From positions 248,001-312,000 of the forward strand of contig NZ_QLNP01000062.1 of assembly GCF_003261175.1 (NCBI RefSeq): 64,000 nucleotides of DNA. Reading direction: 5' to 3'. The notes under the pieces are model-generated. The model was not told the origin of the DNA. It did no database searches and saw nothing but the letters and a program-made list of their open reading frames with translations. Made by a program: the position numbers and the translations under genes. This DNA comes from Arthrobacter globiformis. Its GTDB lineage: Bacteria > Actinomycetota > Actinomycetes > Actinomycetales > Micrococcaceae. Shown piece after piece: positions 1 through 8,688 of this stretch (its first letter is position 1; every line of letters begins with the position of its first letter).

Positions 1-137
1 AGCTCAGGGGTGTGGACTACCTCGGCATTGGTCTCCGACAGCGGGATAGTGGTCCCCGGTCGAATCTCGTCATGCGGAAACTCGAATTCGGCGTCGTCGG
101 GGGCAGCGGGAATCGTGTACTCCAGGAAGTAGTTCAT
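1..137 (-). CDS. hypothetical protein, 5' part only
   Basis: An open frame of 45 codons starts at an ATG and runs off the left edge without a stop. The start is preceded by AAGG with 8-nt spacing. The visible part begins MNYFLEYTIPAAPDDAEFEF and is acidic, with no recognisable domain or signal peptide. It is transcribed in the same direction as the glutamyltransferase gene, about 110 bases further on. The gene's C-terminus and true length lie outside the window, so no function is proposed. Confidence 0.5.
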   Translation of the reverse strand, partial: MNYFLEYTIPAAPDDAEFEFPHDEIRPGTTIPLSETNAEVVHTPE

Positions 138-245
138 GACCCCAGCCTTGCAGATAATCGCCACGCCAGAAACCCCGCCCCGCCGCCGGTGGACACGATA
201 TTCACCGCCCCTTTCATGAGAACGCTAGCCAAAGAACGCCCGTCC

Positions 246-2075
246 CTACCGCCCCGCCGCGTATCCCTGCGCACCCCGAGGGTTAGCGGCGGCCTGCAGC
301 ACGCCGGTCGCGGGGTCACGAACGACGGCGGACAGCCGTCCCAGCGTCCAGTCGCCTGCCCTGGTGATCCGGTGTCCCCGCCGTTCGAGCCCGGCGATGA
401 CGTCAGCTCCCAACCGATCCTCCACTACGGCTCCGCCCGGCTCCCAGGTGCGCGGCCAGAAGGACCCCGGCATCGACGTCGTGTGGAAAGCTGGCGCGTC
501 GATGGCCTGTTGCGGCGAGTATCCGCCGACGATGGTCCGCAGCAGGTACAGCAGCTGCCACTGGTCCTGCTGGTCTCCGCCGGGCGAGCCGAGCGCGGAA
601 ACAGCAACCCCGTCGCGCAGCACCAGCGTCGGCGTCAGCGTGGTCCGCGGCCGCTTGCCCGGCGTCAGGGTCGATGGCGTTCCGGGCTCAAGCCACGTCA
701 TCTGCAGCCGCGTGCCCAGGCAAAACCCGAGTTCAGGGATCGCCGGCGACGACTGCAGCCAACCGCCCGACGGCGTGGCCGACACCATATTGCCCCAGCG
801 GTCCACCACGTCGATGTGGCACGTGTCGCCGCGGGTCTCCCCGTTGGCCGCCACGCCCGGTTCGGCCAGCGTCGGTTCGCCAACACCTGCAACGGCCGGG
901 ACGTACTCCGTCCGGAGCGTTGGGACGTACGGTTCACGCCCAGGGACGGAACCCGGACGGAACTCGTGCGACGCATTTTCCGCGATCAGCTCCCGCCGCG
1001 ACGCCGCATACTCCTCCGACAGCAGGTAATCGAGCGGGACATCAGCGTCACCGTAGTAGGCCTCGCGGTCCGCCAGCGCGAGCTTCTGCGCCTCCAGGAT
1101 GGTGTGCGCTCCCAGCTCGGTGGACGGGTCAAGGCGGTCGTCATCGAAGCCGGCCAGGACCGTGAGCGTCTGCAGCAGGGCCGGCCCCTGTCCCCACGCG
1201 CCGGTCTTGGCGATGGTGTGGCCGCGGAACTCGAGCGTTGCCGCGTCCTCGTACGACGCGCGGAAGCCGGCCATGTCGGCCATCGTCATGACGCCGCGGT
1301 GGTCGGCCCCGGACGAGTGTCGGTGCGGTTTGCGTACGCTTTCGGCCACGGCACGGGCCACGAAGCCCTCGCTCCACTCCCTGCGGGCGGCATCGATGCG
1401 GTCCTCCCGCGTGTGCGCCGGCGCTGCGGCGAATGCCTCGCCGAGTCCGGCGCCGGCCTGCACCAGTTTCTGGAGGGTGCGGGCAAGCGCCGGATTCCGG
1501 ACCAGCTCGCCCTCCTCCGGGATGCGCCCCTCCGGCATCCACAGGTCCGCAGACGTGGGCCAGTGCTCCCGGAACAGCCCCGCGACTGTCGTAATCGTGC
1601 TGCAGACGCGTGCCAGCACCGGGTGGCCGTCGCGTGCATATCGGATGGCGAAATCCAGGACTTCCGCCAGTTCCCACGTTCCGTGGTCCCTCAGCAGCAA
1701 GAGCCAGGCGTCGACGGCGCCGGGGACCGCAGCGGCCAGCGCACCGGAGCCGGGCACCAGTTCCAGGCCTTCCGAATGGAAGTGTTGGACCGTCGCGCCC
1801 GCCGGAGCCGGGCCCTGCCCCATCAGGACCACGGGCTTTTCGGGCTCCTCCGCGGTGCTGAAGACGCCGGTCATGTCGCCGCCGGGCCCGTTGAGGTGCG
1901 GTTCCACTACATGCAGCACGAACGCCGCAGCGGTGGCAGCGTCGAACGCGTTGCCGCCCCGCTCCAGCACTGCCTGCGCAGTGCCGGTGGCGAGCCAGTG
2001 AGTCGTGGCGGACATGCCGAACGTGCCCTGCAGCGTAGGACGGGTGGTAAAAGTCTCCGGCCTCGTAAAACTCAT
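246..2075 (-). CDS. gamma-glutamyltransferase family protein
   Basis: This is a 609-residue N-terminal-nucleophile hydrolase of the gamma-glutamyltransferase family, which cleaves or transfers gamma-glutamyl groups from glutathione and similar compounds. The autoprocessing motif GDTCHIDVVD contains the predicted nucleophile Thr418, followed by GNMVSATPSG and, near the C-terminus, GSPGGDQQDQ. The frame stays open well upstream, but that stretch is arginine-rich and would run into tex. The chosen ATG gives MSFTRPETF and fits the family's N-terminus. No signal peptide is visible, so it looks cytoplasmic, unlike classical periplasmic Ggt. Members of this divergent branch may act on other gamma-glutamyl or acyl substrates. 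The family is sure, the substrate is not. Confidence 0.88.
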   Translation of the reverse strand: MSFTRPETFTTRPTLQGTFGMSATTHWLATGTAQAVLERGGNAFDAATAAAFVLHVVEPHLNGPGGDMTGVFSTAEEPEKPVVLMGQGPAPAGATVQHFHSEGLELVPGSGALAAAVPGAVDAWLLLLRDHGTWELAEVLDFAIRYARDGHPVLARVCSTITTVAGLFREHWPTSADLWMPEGRIPEEGELVRNPALARTLQKLVQAGAGLGEAFAAAPAHTREDRIDAARREWSEGFVARAVAESVRKPHRHSSGADHRGVMTMADMAGFRASYEDAATLEFRGHTIAKTGAWGQGPALLQTLTVLAGFDDDRLDPSTELGAHTILEAQKLALADREAYYGDADVPLDYLLSEEYAASRRELIAENASHEFRPGSVPGREPYVPTLRTEYVPAVAGVGEPTLAEPGVAANGETRGDTCHIDVVDRWGNMVSATPSGGWLQSSPAIPELGFCLGTRLQMTWLEPGTPSTLTPGKRPRTTLTPTLVLRDGVAVSALGSPGGDQQDQWQLLYLLRTIVGGYSPQQAIDAPAFHTTSMPGSFWPRTWEPGGAVVEDRLGADVIAGLERRGHRITRAGDWTLGRLSAVVRDPATGVLQAAANPRGAQGYAAGR

Positions 2076-2169
2076 AGGGGCTACTGTAGTCACCGGTTTC
2101 CGGCGCTTCCGGGATACGGCGCCCGCGACACGCTCCGCCGGAGCGGTGTCCTGCTTGCCTCGCTTAGCC

Positions 2170-4848
2170 CTATTTACCCAGGCCGGCCCGCCGCAGAGCC
2201 TCGGCCATGGCGGTGTCCGCTGGAGCTGGACGCTGGCCGGACTGCTTCGGTTGCCGCCTTGCGTTGTCACGATCGGCCGCGGATTGGTCGGAATCATGCC
2301 CCTGACGCGGGCCGGGCTTTCCACCGGATTGGCTGGGAGCGGCCGACCGGTTTCGGCCGCCGTCCCGGTTGCTGCCACCCCGGTTGCCGCCCGCCGAACG
2401 TTCGACGGCGCGGCCGCCTTCCCGGTTTCGGTCACCGCCCCCACGTTCCCCAGCCGGGCGTCCCCCAGAGCGTCCTTCAGAGGACCGGCCGCCGGAAGCG
2501 GCCGGTTCGTCGTCGAGCCTCAGCGTCAGGGAAATGCGCTTTCGCTCCGGATCGGCCTCAAGCACTTTCACCCGCACCACCTGGCCGGACTTGACCACCT
2601 CGCGCGGATCGGCGACGAACCGGTTAGCGAGAGCGGAGACGTGAACCAGCCCGTCCTGATGAACCCCCACGTCCACGAACGCGCCGAACGCGGCCACATT
2701 CGTGACCGTACCTTCCAGGACCATCCCCGGCTTCAGGTCGGAGATCTTCTCGATGCCCTCGGAGAATGCTGCCGCCTTGAACGCCGGGCGCGGGTCGCGA
2801 CCCGGCTTCTCGAGTTCGGCAATGATGTCGCGCACCGTGGGGAGCCCGAACGAGCCGTCCACAAAGTCAGCAGGATTCAGCCGCCCGGCATCAGCAAGCG
2901 GAGCAAGGCCGGCGGCGCCTCCGGAAGCACCGGACCCGCGGCCGGCACCGGCCGCAGTCAGGATCTTTCGCGCAACCGAATACGCCTCGGGGTGCACACT
3001 GGACGCGTCCAGAGGCTCCGCTCCCCCAGTAATCCGCAGGAATCCGGCACACTGTTCGAACGCCTTTGCGCCCAACCGCGGCACCTTCTTCAGCTCGCTG
3101 CGCTTGGCGAACGGCCCATTCTCGTTGCGGTACGCCACGATGTTTTCACTCAACAGCGGCCCGACGCCGGCCACACGGCTCAGCAGCGCCGGCGACGCCG
3201 TGTTCACGTCCACACCCACGGCGTTCACGCAGTCCTCCACCACGGCATCCAGGCTGCGGTCCAGCTTCGCGGCCGTGACATCGTGCTGGTACTGCCCCAC
3301 GCCGATCGACTTCGGATCGATCTTCACCAGCTCGGCCAGCGGATCCTGCAGCCGCCGGGCAATGGACACCGCGCCGCGCAGCGACACATCCATGCCCGGA
3401 AGTTCTGCCGCGGCCAGGGCGGAGGCCGAATACACGGACGCACCCGCCTCGGACACCACCAGCTTCTGCGGCGCGGCACCAGCCCCGGAGCCGGCAGCCG
3501 CGGAGAGCTGCTTGATCAGTTCGGCCGCAAGCTTGTCCGTCTCGCGGGACGCCGTTCCGTTGCCAATGGCCACGAGTTCGACGGCGTGCTGCCGCGCCAG
3601 CCGGGTCAGCGTCGCCAGTGCCTCGTCCCACTTGCGCGCCGGCGCGTGCGGATAGACCGTATCTGTGGCCACCACCTTGCCAGTCCCGTCGACCACCGCC
3701 ACCTTCACCCCGGTCCGCAGCCCGGGATCCAGGCCCAAGGTGGCACGGTTTCCGGCAGGCGCGGCCAGCAGCACGTCGCGCAGGTTGGCGGCGAAAACGC
3801 GCACAGCCTCGTCCTCCGCGGCGGCGAACATCCGTCCCCGCAGGTCGGCCGTCAGCCGGGCAAGAACCCGGGAACGCCACGCCACCTGGGCGGTTTGGAG
3901 CAGCCATGAGTCGGCGGGCCGTCCGCGGTCGGCGACCCCGAGGAACCGGGCCACGGCGGATTCGTAACGGGTACGCGCGGCGGCGAGGGCGTCGTCGTCG
4001 GACGGTTCCGCCTCGGCGAGGTCCAGCTCGAGCACCCCGTCCTTTTCACCGCGCAGCAGCGCCAGCACGCGGTGCGACGGCATTCCCGACGGTGCCTGTG
4101 AGAAGTCGAAGTAATCCGCGAACTTCTGCCCCTCGGATTCCTTGCCCTTCTTCACCCGGGACACCATCCGGCCCTGCGTCCACAGCCGCTCGCGCAGGTT
4201 CTCGGCAAGGTCGGCGTCTTGGGCGACGCGCTCCACGAGGATGGCGCGGGCACCGGCGAGCGCCGCAGCCGCGTCGTCGACGGCGTGCTCCGCGTTCAGG
4301 TACTTGGCTGCCTCGCGCTCGGGGTCGAGTTCGGGGCGCTTGAGCAGCGCGTCCGCGAGCGGTTCCAGCCCGGCCTCGCGGGCGATCTGGGCCTTGGTGC
4401 GCCGCTTGGACTTGAAGGGCAGGTAGATGTCCTCGAGCCGGGACTTCGTATCGGCGGCCACGACGGCGGCCTGCAGTTCCGGGGTCAGCTTCCCCTGCGC
4501 GGCGATCGCCTCCAGGACAGTACGACGGCGGTCCTCCAGTTCGCGGAGGTAGCGCAGCCGCTCGTCGAGCTCGCGGAGCTGGCCGTCGTCGAGCGTCCCG
4601 GTGGCTTCCTTGCGGTAACGGGCGATGAACGGAACTGTTGACCCGCCGTCGAGCAGGTCCACGGCCGCCTTCACCTGCCAGGCCTTCACGCCGAGCTCGG
4701 CGGCGATCTGTTCCGCAATGCGGGCGGCAACATCATTAGCGGCAGGGCCGCCGACCGGCCCGGGTGCGGGGGCGTCCTTCGGCTTTGTCCCGGCGGCGGA
4801 GGCGGGGGTGGACGAGGGCGTGGCGGGGTGCTGCGGCTGTTGGGTCAC
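2170..4848 (-). CDS. tex: Tex family RNA-binding transcription accessory protein
   Basis: Tex is a conserved cytoplasmic nucleic-acid-binding protein linked to transcription. The 892-residue product shows the N-terminal Tex helical region ([11 protein letters not shown]), the YqgF/RNase H-like core ([19 protein letters not shown]), helix-hairpin-helix segments ([23 protein letters not shown]) and an S1 RNA-binding domain near residues 706-780. Residues 781-892 form a low-complexity Arg/Gly-rich tail with RGG-like and NRGG repeats, longer than in the usual roughly 770-residue Tex. The GTG start is preferred over an upstream TTG that adds 20 unconserved residues. The preceding ribosome site is weak. 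It is divergent from the next small gene. Confidence 0.93.
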   Translation of the reverse strand: MTQQPQHPATPSSTPASAAGTKPKDAPAPGPVGGPAANDVAARIAEQIAAELGVKAWQVKAAVDLLDGGSTVPFIARYRKEATGTLDDGQLRELDERLRYLRELEDRRRTVLEAIAAQGKLTPELQAAVVAADTKSRLEDIYLPFKSKRRTKAQIAREAGLEPLADALLKRPELDPEREAAKYLNAEHAVDDAAAALAGARAILVERVAQDADLAENLRERLWTQGRMVSRVKKGKESEGQKFADYFDFSQAPSGMPSHRVLALLRGEKDGVLELDLAEAEPSDDDALAAARTRYESAVARFLGVADRGRPADSWLLQTAQVAWRSRVLARLTADLRGRMFAAAEDEAVRVFAANLRDVLLAAPAGNRATLGLDPGLRTGVKVAVVDGTGKVVATDTVYPHAPARKWDEALATLTRLARQHAVELVAIGNGTASRETDKLAAELIKQLSAAAGSGAGAAPQKLVVSEAGASVYSASALAAAELPGMDVSLRGAVSIARRLQDPLAELVKIDPKSIGVGQYQHDVTAAKLDRSLDAVVEDCVNAVGVDVNTASPALLSRVAGVGPLLSENIVAYRNENGPFAKRSELKKVPRLGAKAFEQCAGFLRITGGAEPLDASSVHPEAYSVARKILTAAGAGRGSGASGGAAGLAPLADAGRLNPADFVDGSFGLPTVRDIIAELEKPGRDPRPAFKAAAFSEGIEKISDLKPGMVLEGTVTNVAAFGAFVDVGVHQDGLVHVSALANRFVADPREVVKSGQVVRVKVLEADPERKRISLTLRLDDEPAASGGRSSEGRSGGRPAGERGGGDRNREGGRAVERSAGGNRGGSNRDGGRNRSAAPSQSGGKPGPRQGHDSDQSAADRDNARRQPKQSGQRPAPADTAMAEALRRAGLGK

Positions 4849-4984
4849 CAGAACATTTTGCCCTACGTGCCCGGATCCGGGGCGACCACGGGTCGGTGGA
4901 CGGAGCAAACCGCACTACCCACGACCGCCCTTAAGTGGTGTAGTGACTCTATGCATTGGGGGTCATCGACTTAGGCGGCGCATC

Positions 4985-5281
4985 ATGCAGGAATTGCTCA
5001 TCATTCTTCAGGACGGCTTCAACGAGGATGAGGTTGCCATCACGGTCAACGGCAAGGAGGCCCGGTACGACCGTGACGTCACCACCAGGGAACTGTTGGG
5101 CATGGCCGAGGAAGTTTCCGTCGAATTGCCGGCAAAGGGCGCAACGGTGGGGGTCGAAGTCACCAGCCGCAACCTCAGCGCGGAAATGAAACTCCACGGC
5201 AGGCCACGGAGCCTCCTGGTCTCCATTGAAGACGGCGAACTCGTGCTCAGCGAAGGGACGGGCCGCGAGGCGTTCCTCTAG
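4985..5281 (+). CDS. hypothetical protein, 98 residues
   Basis: This small soluble-looking protein begins MQELLIILQDGFNEDEVAI and has no signal peptide, membrane segment or recognisable motif. Its composition is acidic with alternating beta-like segments. The ATG follows an AGGCGG ribosome site. It is divergent from tex and convergent with the triosephosphate-isomerase-like gene. The two stop codons share the bases CTAG, so the genes overlap by 4 bp tail to tail. Codon use matches its neighbours, which supports a real gene. No function is proposed. Confidence 0.7.
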   Translation: MQELLIILQDGFNEDEVAITVNGKEARYDRDVTTRELLGMAEEVSVELPAKGATVGVEVTSRNLSAEMKLHGRPRSLLVSIEDGELVLSEGTGREAFL

Positions 5282-6114
5282 CCTGCCTCCGCCAGCGACA
5301 GTGCTTCGTCCAGCACTTTTCCGAAGTTAGCGGCGTCATGCGCGAACCGTCCTAGGAACAGCCCGGACACACCGTTCAGTGTTGGCAGCAGGCCAGGTTT
5401 CGCGGAGCCTCCATAGATCACGGGCAGGTGCTGCAATCCGTGGGCACGAAGCAGCTCCCGCAGAACACGGACGACGGCGGACACGTACTCCGCGCTGGCA
5501 GGCTCGGCGGCGCCGATGGCCCAGACGGGTTCGTAGGCGATAACCAGCCGGGCGGCGAGGTCCCAGTCGCCGCCGACGGCGGCTTCGATTTGTCCGAAGA
5601 CGAACCGGGCGGCGCCTTCCGCAGCGGCAGTACCGCCGGCGTCGGCTGCCCCGGTATCCGAGGTGGCCTCGGAGCCGCGGAACTCCTCCCCCACGCACAG
5701 CAGCGGGGTGACGCCGGCGTCGTCGGCCGCCCTGACCTTGAGCGCGATCATGGCGTCGTCCTCCCCAAAGTGCCGCCGCCGCTCGGCGTGCCCGATCTCC
5801 ACGAGTCCCACGCCCAGTTCAGCGAGCAGCGACGGCGAGAGCTCACCGGTCCACGGACCGTCGGCCCAGCCGCAGTTCTGGGCACCGAGGACCAGCGGAG
5901 ACCCGGCAATGATTTCCCCTGCCGCCGGAAGCATCGGAAAGGAGGGAATCACGAACGGGACCGCCCGCCCGGCCGCGAGGGCCGGGCGGGCGTCCACCTG
6001 TTGGCGCAGTTCATCCAGCCAGCGCAGGCTGTCCCGGTAGCCCAGGTACATCTTGGTGCTGACGCCGACGAAAATCGTGCCGGGGTCACTGATGGCCGCG
6101 CTGAGCTGGGTCAC
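5278..6114 (-). CDS. triosephosphate isomerase family protein, likely L-erythrulose-1-phosphate isomerase
   Basis: This is a 278-residue member of the TIM family. The catalytic lysine (Lys21 in VSTKMYL), the histidine loop (IGHAERR) and the catalytic glutamate (AYEPVWAIG) are visible, as is the phosphate-binding GGSAKPG. The Asn that precedes the lysine in ordinary TPI (NWKM) is Ser19 here, a change suggesting another substrate. It is the last gene of the operon after the MFS carrier. With the DhaK-DhaL kinase and RpiB homologue upstream, the best parallel is LerI, which converts L-erythrulose-1-phosphate to D-erythrulose-4-phosphate. The GTG start follows AGGA with 7-nt spacing. The function is inferred from context. 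A second glycolytic TPI remains possible. Confidence 0.75.
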   Translation of the reverse strand: MTQLSAAISDPGTIFVGVSTKMYLGYRDSLRWLDELRQQVDARPALAAGRAVPFVIPSFPMLPAAGEIIAGSPLVLGAQNCGWADGPWTGELSPSLLAELGVGLVEIGHAERRRHFGEDDAMIALKVRAADDAGVTPLLCVGEEFRGSEATSDTGAADAGGTAAAEGAARFVFGQIEAAVGGDWDLAARLVIAYEPVWAIGAAEPASAEYVSAVVRVLRELLRAHGLQHLPVIYGGSAKPGLLPTLNGVSGLFLGRFAHDAANFGKVLDEALSLAEAG

Positions 6115-6171
6115 GGTTATTCCTGCCTTTGCTGGGGCTACTTGGGGTGCTGCGCCGATGTTTGCTGCTGA

Positions 6172-7575
6172 CTACTTTTCCAGCAGTGCCTGATCTTTGG
6201 CAGTGCCAGCCGTTCCAGTGGCGCTGGTTTCGAGCAGGTCGTCGGCCTTGTTCTTGAACTTCCGCGTACCGATCATCATGACCGCGGCGAGGAACGGCAG
6301 CACACCGAGTGCGTAGACGCCCATGGTGCCGGTGTCCGAGGCAGTGACCTGGTTGACGGTGGTCCGCAGGATCGGGGCCACGAAGCCGCCCAGGTTTCCC
6401 AGCGAGTTGATGAGACCGATGCCGGCCGCGGCGGCAGTTCCGGTGAGGAACGCCGTCGGATACGACCAGGCGATCGGACCGATGGACAGGAAGCTGCACA
6501 CCGCGAGGGTGATGAACACGATGCCCAGCGCGGGAAGGTGGTTGGCGCCGGCCCAGGCGGAACCGAAGATGCACAGGCCGGTGGAGATGAACAGACCCGT
6601 TCCCCAGACGCGGCGGCGGATCACGGTGTTGGCTGCCTTGCCGATGAAGTAGCAGGCGAAGATGCCGAAGAACCACGGGATGGCGGCCATGAGTCCGACG
6701 GCGAGGCCTACCTTCTGCCCTGTCAGCTGCGCCACCTGCTGCGGCAGGTAGAAAGTGACGCCGTAGACGGCGATCTGGAGGCAGAAGTAGATGACCGTGA
6801 AGTACCAGACCTTGCCGTTCTTCATCGCGGCGAGCACACCGCGGGGACCGGTCTCTTCCTTGACGGTGTCTTCCAGGGCCATGACGTCCAGGAGCGCCTT
6901 CTTCTCGTCCTTGTTGAGGAACTTGGCGTCCTGCGGGCTGTTGATCAGGAAGAAGAAGGCGGCGATGCCGGCCAGCACGGCGAGCATGCCCTCGACGAAG
7001 AACATGACCTGCCAGCCCTGGACGCCGGGAACCTGGTCGCCGATGTTGATCAGCCAGCCGGACAGCGGGGCGCCCATCATCTGGGAGAACGGCTGTGCCA
7101 GATAGAAGATGGCGAACATCTTGACGCGGACCTTGTTCGGGAACCAGGCGGCGAGGAACATGATGACGCCCGGGAAGAGCCCGGCCTCGGTCACGCCCAG
7201 CAGGAACCGCAGGATCACGAAGGAGGTCTCGTCCTGCACGAAGGCGAAGCAGGCGGAGACGATGCCCCAGGTGACGGCGATGCGTGCCAGCCACACCTTG
7301 GCACCGAACCTGGTCAGGAGCAGGTTGCTGGGGATTTCGAACAGGGCGTAGCCGATGAAGAAAATGCCGGCTCCGAGCGCGTAGGCGCCGGCGCTGATGC
7401 CCTTGTCCGCTTCGAGGGCGGCCTCGGCGAAGCCCACGTTGGTGCGGTCCAGGAACGCCACGACGTACAGGATGACGAGCATCGGCATGAGCCGGAAGGA
7501 TGCCTTGGAGATAGCCGATTTGAGAACCGGCGAGTCCAGCAGCTCCTTCGTGGTGGATGGTTTGGTGACAGTCAT
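6172..7575 (-). CDS. MFS transporter, anion:cation symporter (ACS) type
   Basis: This 467-residue, roughly 12-helix major facilitator belongs to the group that includes sugar-acid and carboxylate carriers. Its first segment has the FLDRTNVGFAEAAL motif, followed by IGYALFEIPSNLLL and RFLLGVTEAGLFPG, all typical of the ACS family. It begins at an ATG preceded by AGAGGAG. It lies between the 31-residue membrane peptide and the TPI-like gene and probably imports the operon's substrate. ACS carriers usually move organic anions, which favours an acid over a neutral polyol as the imported compound. A close paralogue lies at 46366-47730. The specificity is inferred. Confidence 0.85.
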   Translation of the reverse strand: MTVTKPSTTKELLDSPVLKSAISKASFRLMPMLVILYVVAFLDRTNVGFAEAALEADKGISAGAYALGAGIFFIGYALFEIPSNLLLTRFGAKVWLARIAVTWGIVSACFAFVQDETSFVILRFLLGVTEAGLFPGVIMFLAAWFPNKVRVKMFAIFYLAQPFSQMMGAPLSGWLINIGDQVPGVQGWQVMFFVEGMLAVLAGIAAFFFLINSPQDAKFLNKDEKKALLDVMALEDTVKEETGPRGVLAAMKNGKVWYFTVIYFCLQIAVYGVTFYLPQQVAQLTGQKVGLAVGLMAAIPWFFGIFACYFIGKAANTVIRRRVWGTGLFISTGLCIFGSAWAGANHLPALGIVFITLAVCSFLSIGPIAWSYPTAFLTGTAAAAGIGLINSLGNLGGFVAPILRTTVNQVTASDTGTMGVYALGVLPFLAAVMMIGTRKFKNKADDLLETSATGTAGTAKDQALLEK

Positions 7576-7628
7576 TCAAACTCCTCTTTGAGTAAAAGTG
7601 AGCAAATCAGGTTGTTGGTTTGAAATTC

Positions 7629-7724
7629 TCAGAGCGAAAAGGCGATGAGCAGCACGCCTGCAAGGCCGGCGAGGACCCCGATGGCGAGGTAGATCTTGCG
7701 TTCCCTGGTCCAGGAGCGAAGCAT
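7629..7724 (-). CDS. 31-residue single-pass membrane peptide
   Basis: A short open frame sits between the SDR stop and the MFS start. It has an ATG and a very strong ribosome site (AGGAAGGA, about 5 nt upstream). The peptide starts with a basic segment (MLRSWTRERKIY) and continues as one hydrophobic helix (LAIGVLAGLAGVLLIAFSL) that reaches the C-terminus, so it should insert in the membrane with a basic N-terminal end. Spacing to both neighbours is short, so it is in the operon. Position just before the carrier suggests an accessory subunit or stabiliser of the transporter, but this is only inference. No family is recognised. Confidence 0.65.
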   Translation of the reverse strand: MLRSWTRERKIYLAIGVLAGLAGVLLIAFSL

Positions 7725-7735
7725 GGCTGTCCTTC

Positions 7736-8503
7736 CTAGTGCATGTAGAGGCCGCCATCCACATTCAGCGTCTGGCCGGAGATGTATCCGGCGTCCTCGC
7801 TGATGAGGAAGGCGATGGCTGCGGCGATGTCCCGCGTGGAACCGACCCGGTTGACCACGAGGTCCCTGACCAGTTCGTCCTTGCGTTCCTGGCTGAGGGT
7901 GCCGCCCATGATGTCGGTGTCGATGGGGCCGGGTGAGATGGCGTTGACCGTAATGTCGTACTCCCCCAGTTCGCGGGCAGTGGAGCGGGTCAGTCCGATC
8001 ACACCGGCCTTCGCCACGGAGTACGGGGTCTTGGAGAAGGTCCCGCCGCCGCGCTGGGCGGAGACGGAGGAGATGTTCACGATGCGGCCGATCCGGTTCT
8101 TCGCCATGGATTCGGCGACGCGGCGCGTGGCGTAGTGGACGCCGTTGAGGTTGATGTTGAGCACGCGGTCCCACTCGGCGGCGTCGAGTTCCAGGTACGG
8201 GACGGGCGAGCTGACGCCGGCAACGTTGGCGAGGGCCACGATCTGGGGCAGTTCGGCCTCGATGGAGTCGATGGCTGCCCGGACCGATGCCTCGTCCGCG
8301 ACGTTCGCGCCCACGCCGTGGGCCTTCACGCCGTACTGGCTCGTGATTTCCTTGGCCGTGGCCTGGCAGAGGGCGTCGTCGAGGTCGATGATGCCGATGT
8401 TCCAGCCCTGCTCTGCAAGGTAGACGGCGGTGGCCCGGCCGATGCCGCGTTCCGAGACGGCGCCGGTGACGATGGCCGTGCGCTCGGACGGAAAAGTGCT
8501 CAT
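7736..8503 (-). CDS. SDR family oxidoreductase
   Basis: This is a classical short-chain dehydrogenase of 255 residues. It has the nucleotide-binding glycine motif TGAVSERGIG, the NVAG segment, the catalytic Ser (NISSVSAQRGGG), Tyr and Lys (PYSVAKAG), and the ISPGPIDTDIM loop. An Asp after the second strand (IIDLDD) suggests NAD over NADP. The ATG follows AGGAG with 8-nt spacing. It probably oxidises or reduces a polyol, keto-sugar or hydroxy-acid in the operon's pathway. It is strikingly similar to the SDR at 45553-46329, including the GRIVNISSVSAQRGGG and DTDIMGGTLS segments. The substrate is unknown. Confidence 0.88.
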   Translation of the reverse strand: MSTFPSERTAIVTGAVSERGIGRATAVYLAEQGWNIGIIDLDDALCQATAKEITSQYGVKAHGVGANVADEASVRAAIDSIEAELPQIVALANVAGVSSPVPYLELDAAEWDRVLNINLNGVHYATRRVAESMAKNRIGRIVNISSVSAQRGGGTFSKTPYSVAKAGVIGLTRSTARELGEYDITVNAISPGPIDTDIMGGTLSQERKDELVRDLVVNRVGSTRDIAAAIAFLISEDAGYISGQTLNVDGGLYMH

Positions 8504-8585
8504 GGATATGCTCCTGTGTCGTTTGGGGGACCGGGTCGTTTGCGCGGCGGTGTCCCGCCCAGCCCCGGCGAAATGGGCAGCACAA

Positions 8586-8619
8586 CAGGAGGGCAGCTGC
8601 CCGGGGCAGCGCCCACCTG
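8586..8619 (-). other. intra-operon stem-loop
   Basis: The arms CAGGAGGGCAGCTGCC and GGCAGCGCCCACCTG pair almost fully around a 3-nt loop. The element lies in the 173-base gap between the oxidoreductase and SDR genes and is not followed by a T-run on the transcribed strand. It may act as an RNA-processing or stabilising structure, or as an attenuator that lowers expression of the distal genes. Confidence 0.45.
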
Positions 8620-8628
8620 CCGTGGTGC

Positions 8629-8688
8629 TTAGTTGAATGGCGCTGGTTCAGCGGCGCCCTTAGTTGATCGGCCTCTTTAGTTGATCGG
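8629..8688 (-). repeat. three short direct repeats at the 3' end of the oxidoreductase gene
   Basis: The 12-mer TTAGTTGATCGG occurs twice (8660-8671 and 8677-8688), and TTAGTTGAATGG occurs at 8629-8640. The rightmost copy is the end of the oxidoreductase gene, encoding Pro-Ile-Asn-stop. The other two look like degenerate duplications of that coding end. They may record local slippage duplications. Confidence 0.45.

Noticed and set aside
2076-2444. N-terminal extension of the glutamyltransferase frame
   Set aside because: It overlaps tex, is low-complexity, and the family N-terminus begins at MSFTRPETF.
12-2594. 860-codon open frame on the plus strand
   Set aside because: It lies opposite the glutamyltransferase gene and is Arg/Pro/Gly-rich with no family features. 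Long open shadows are common in such GC-rich DNA.
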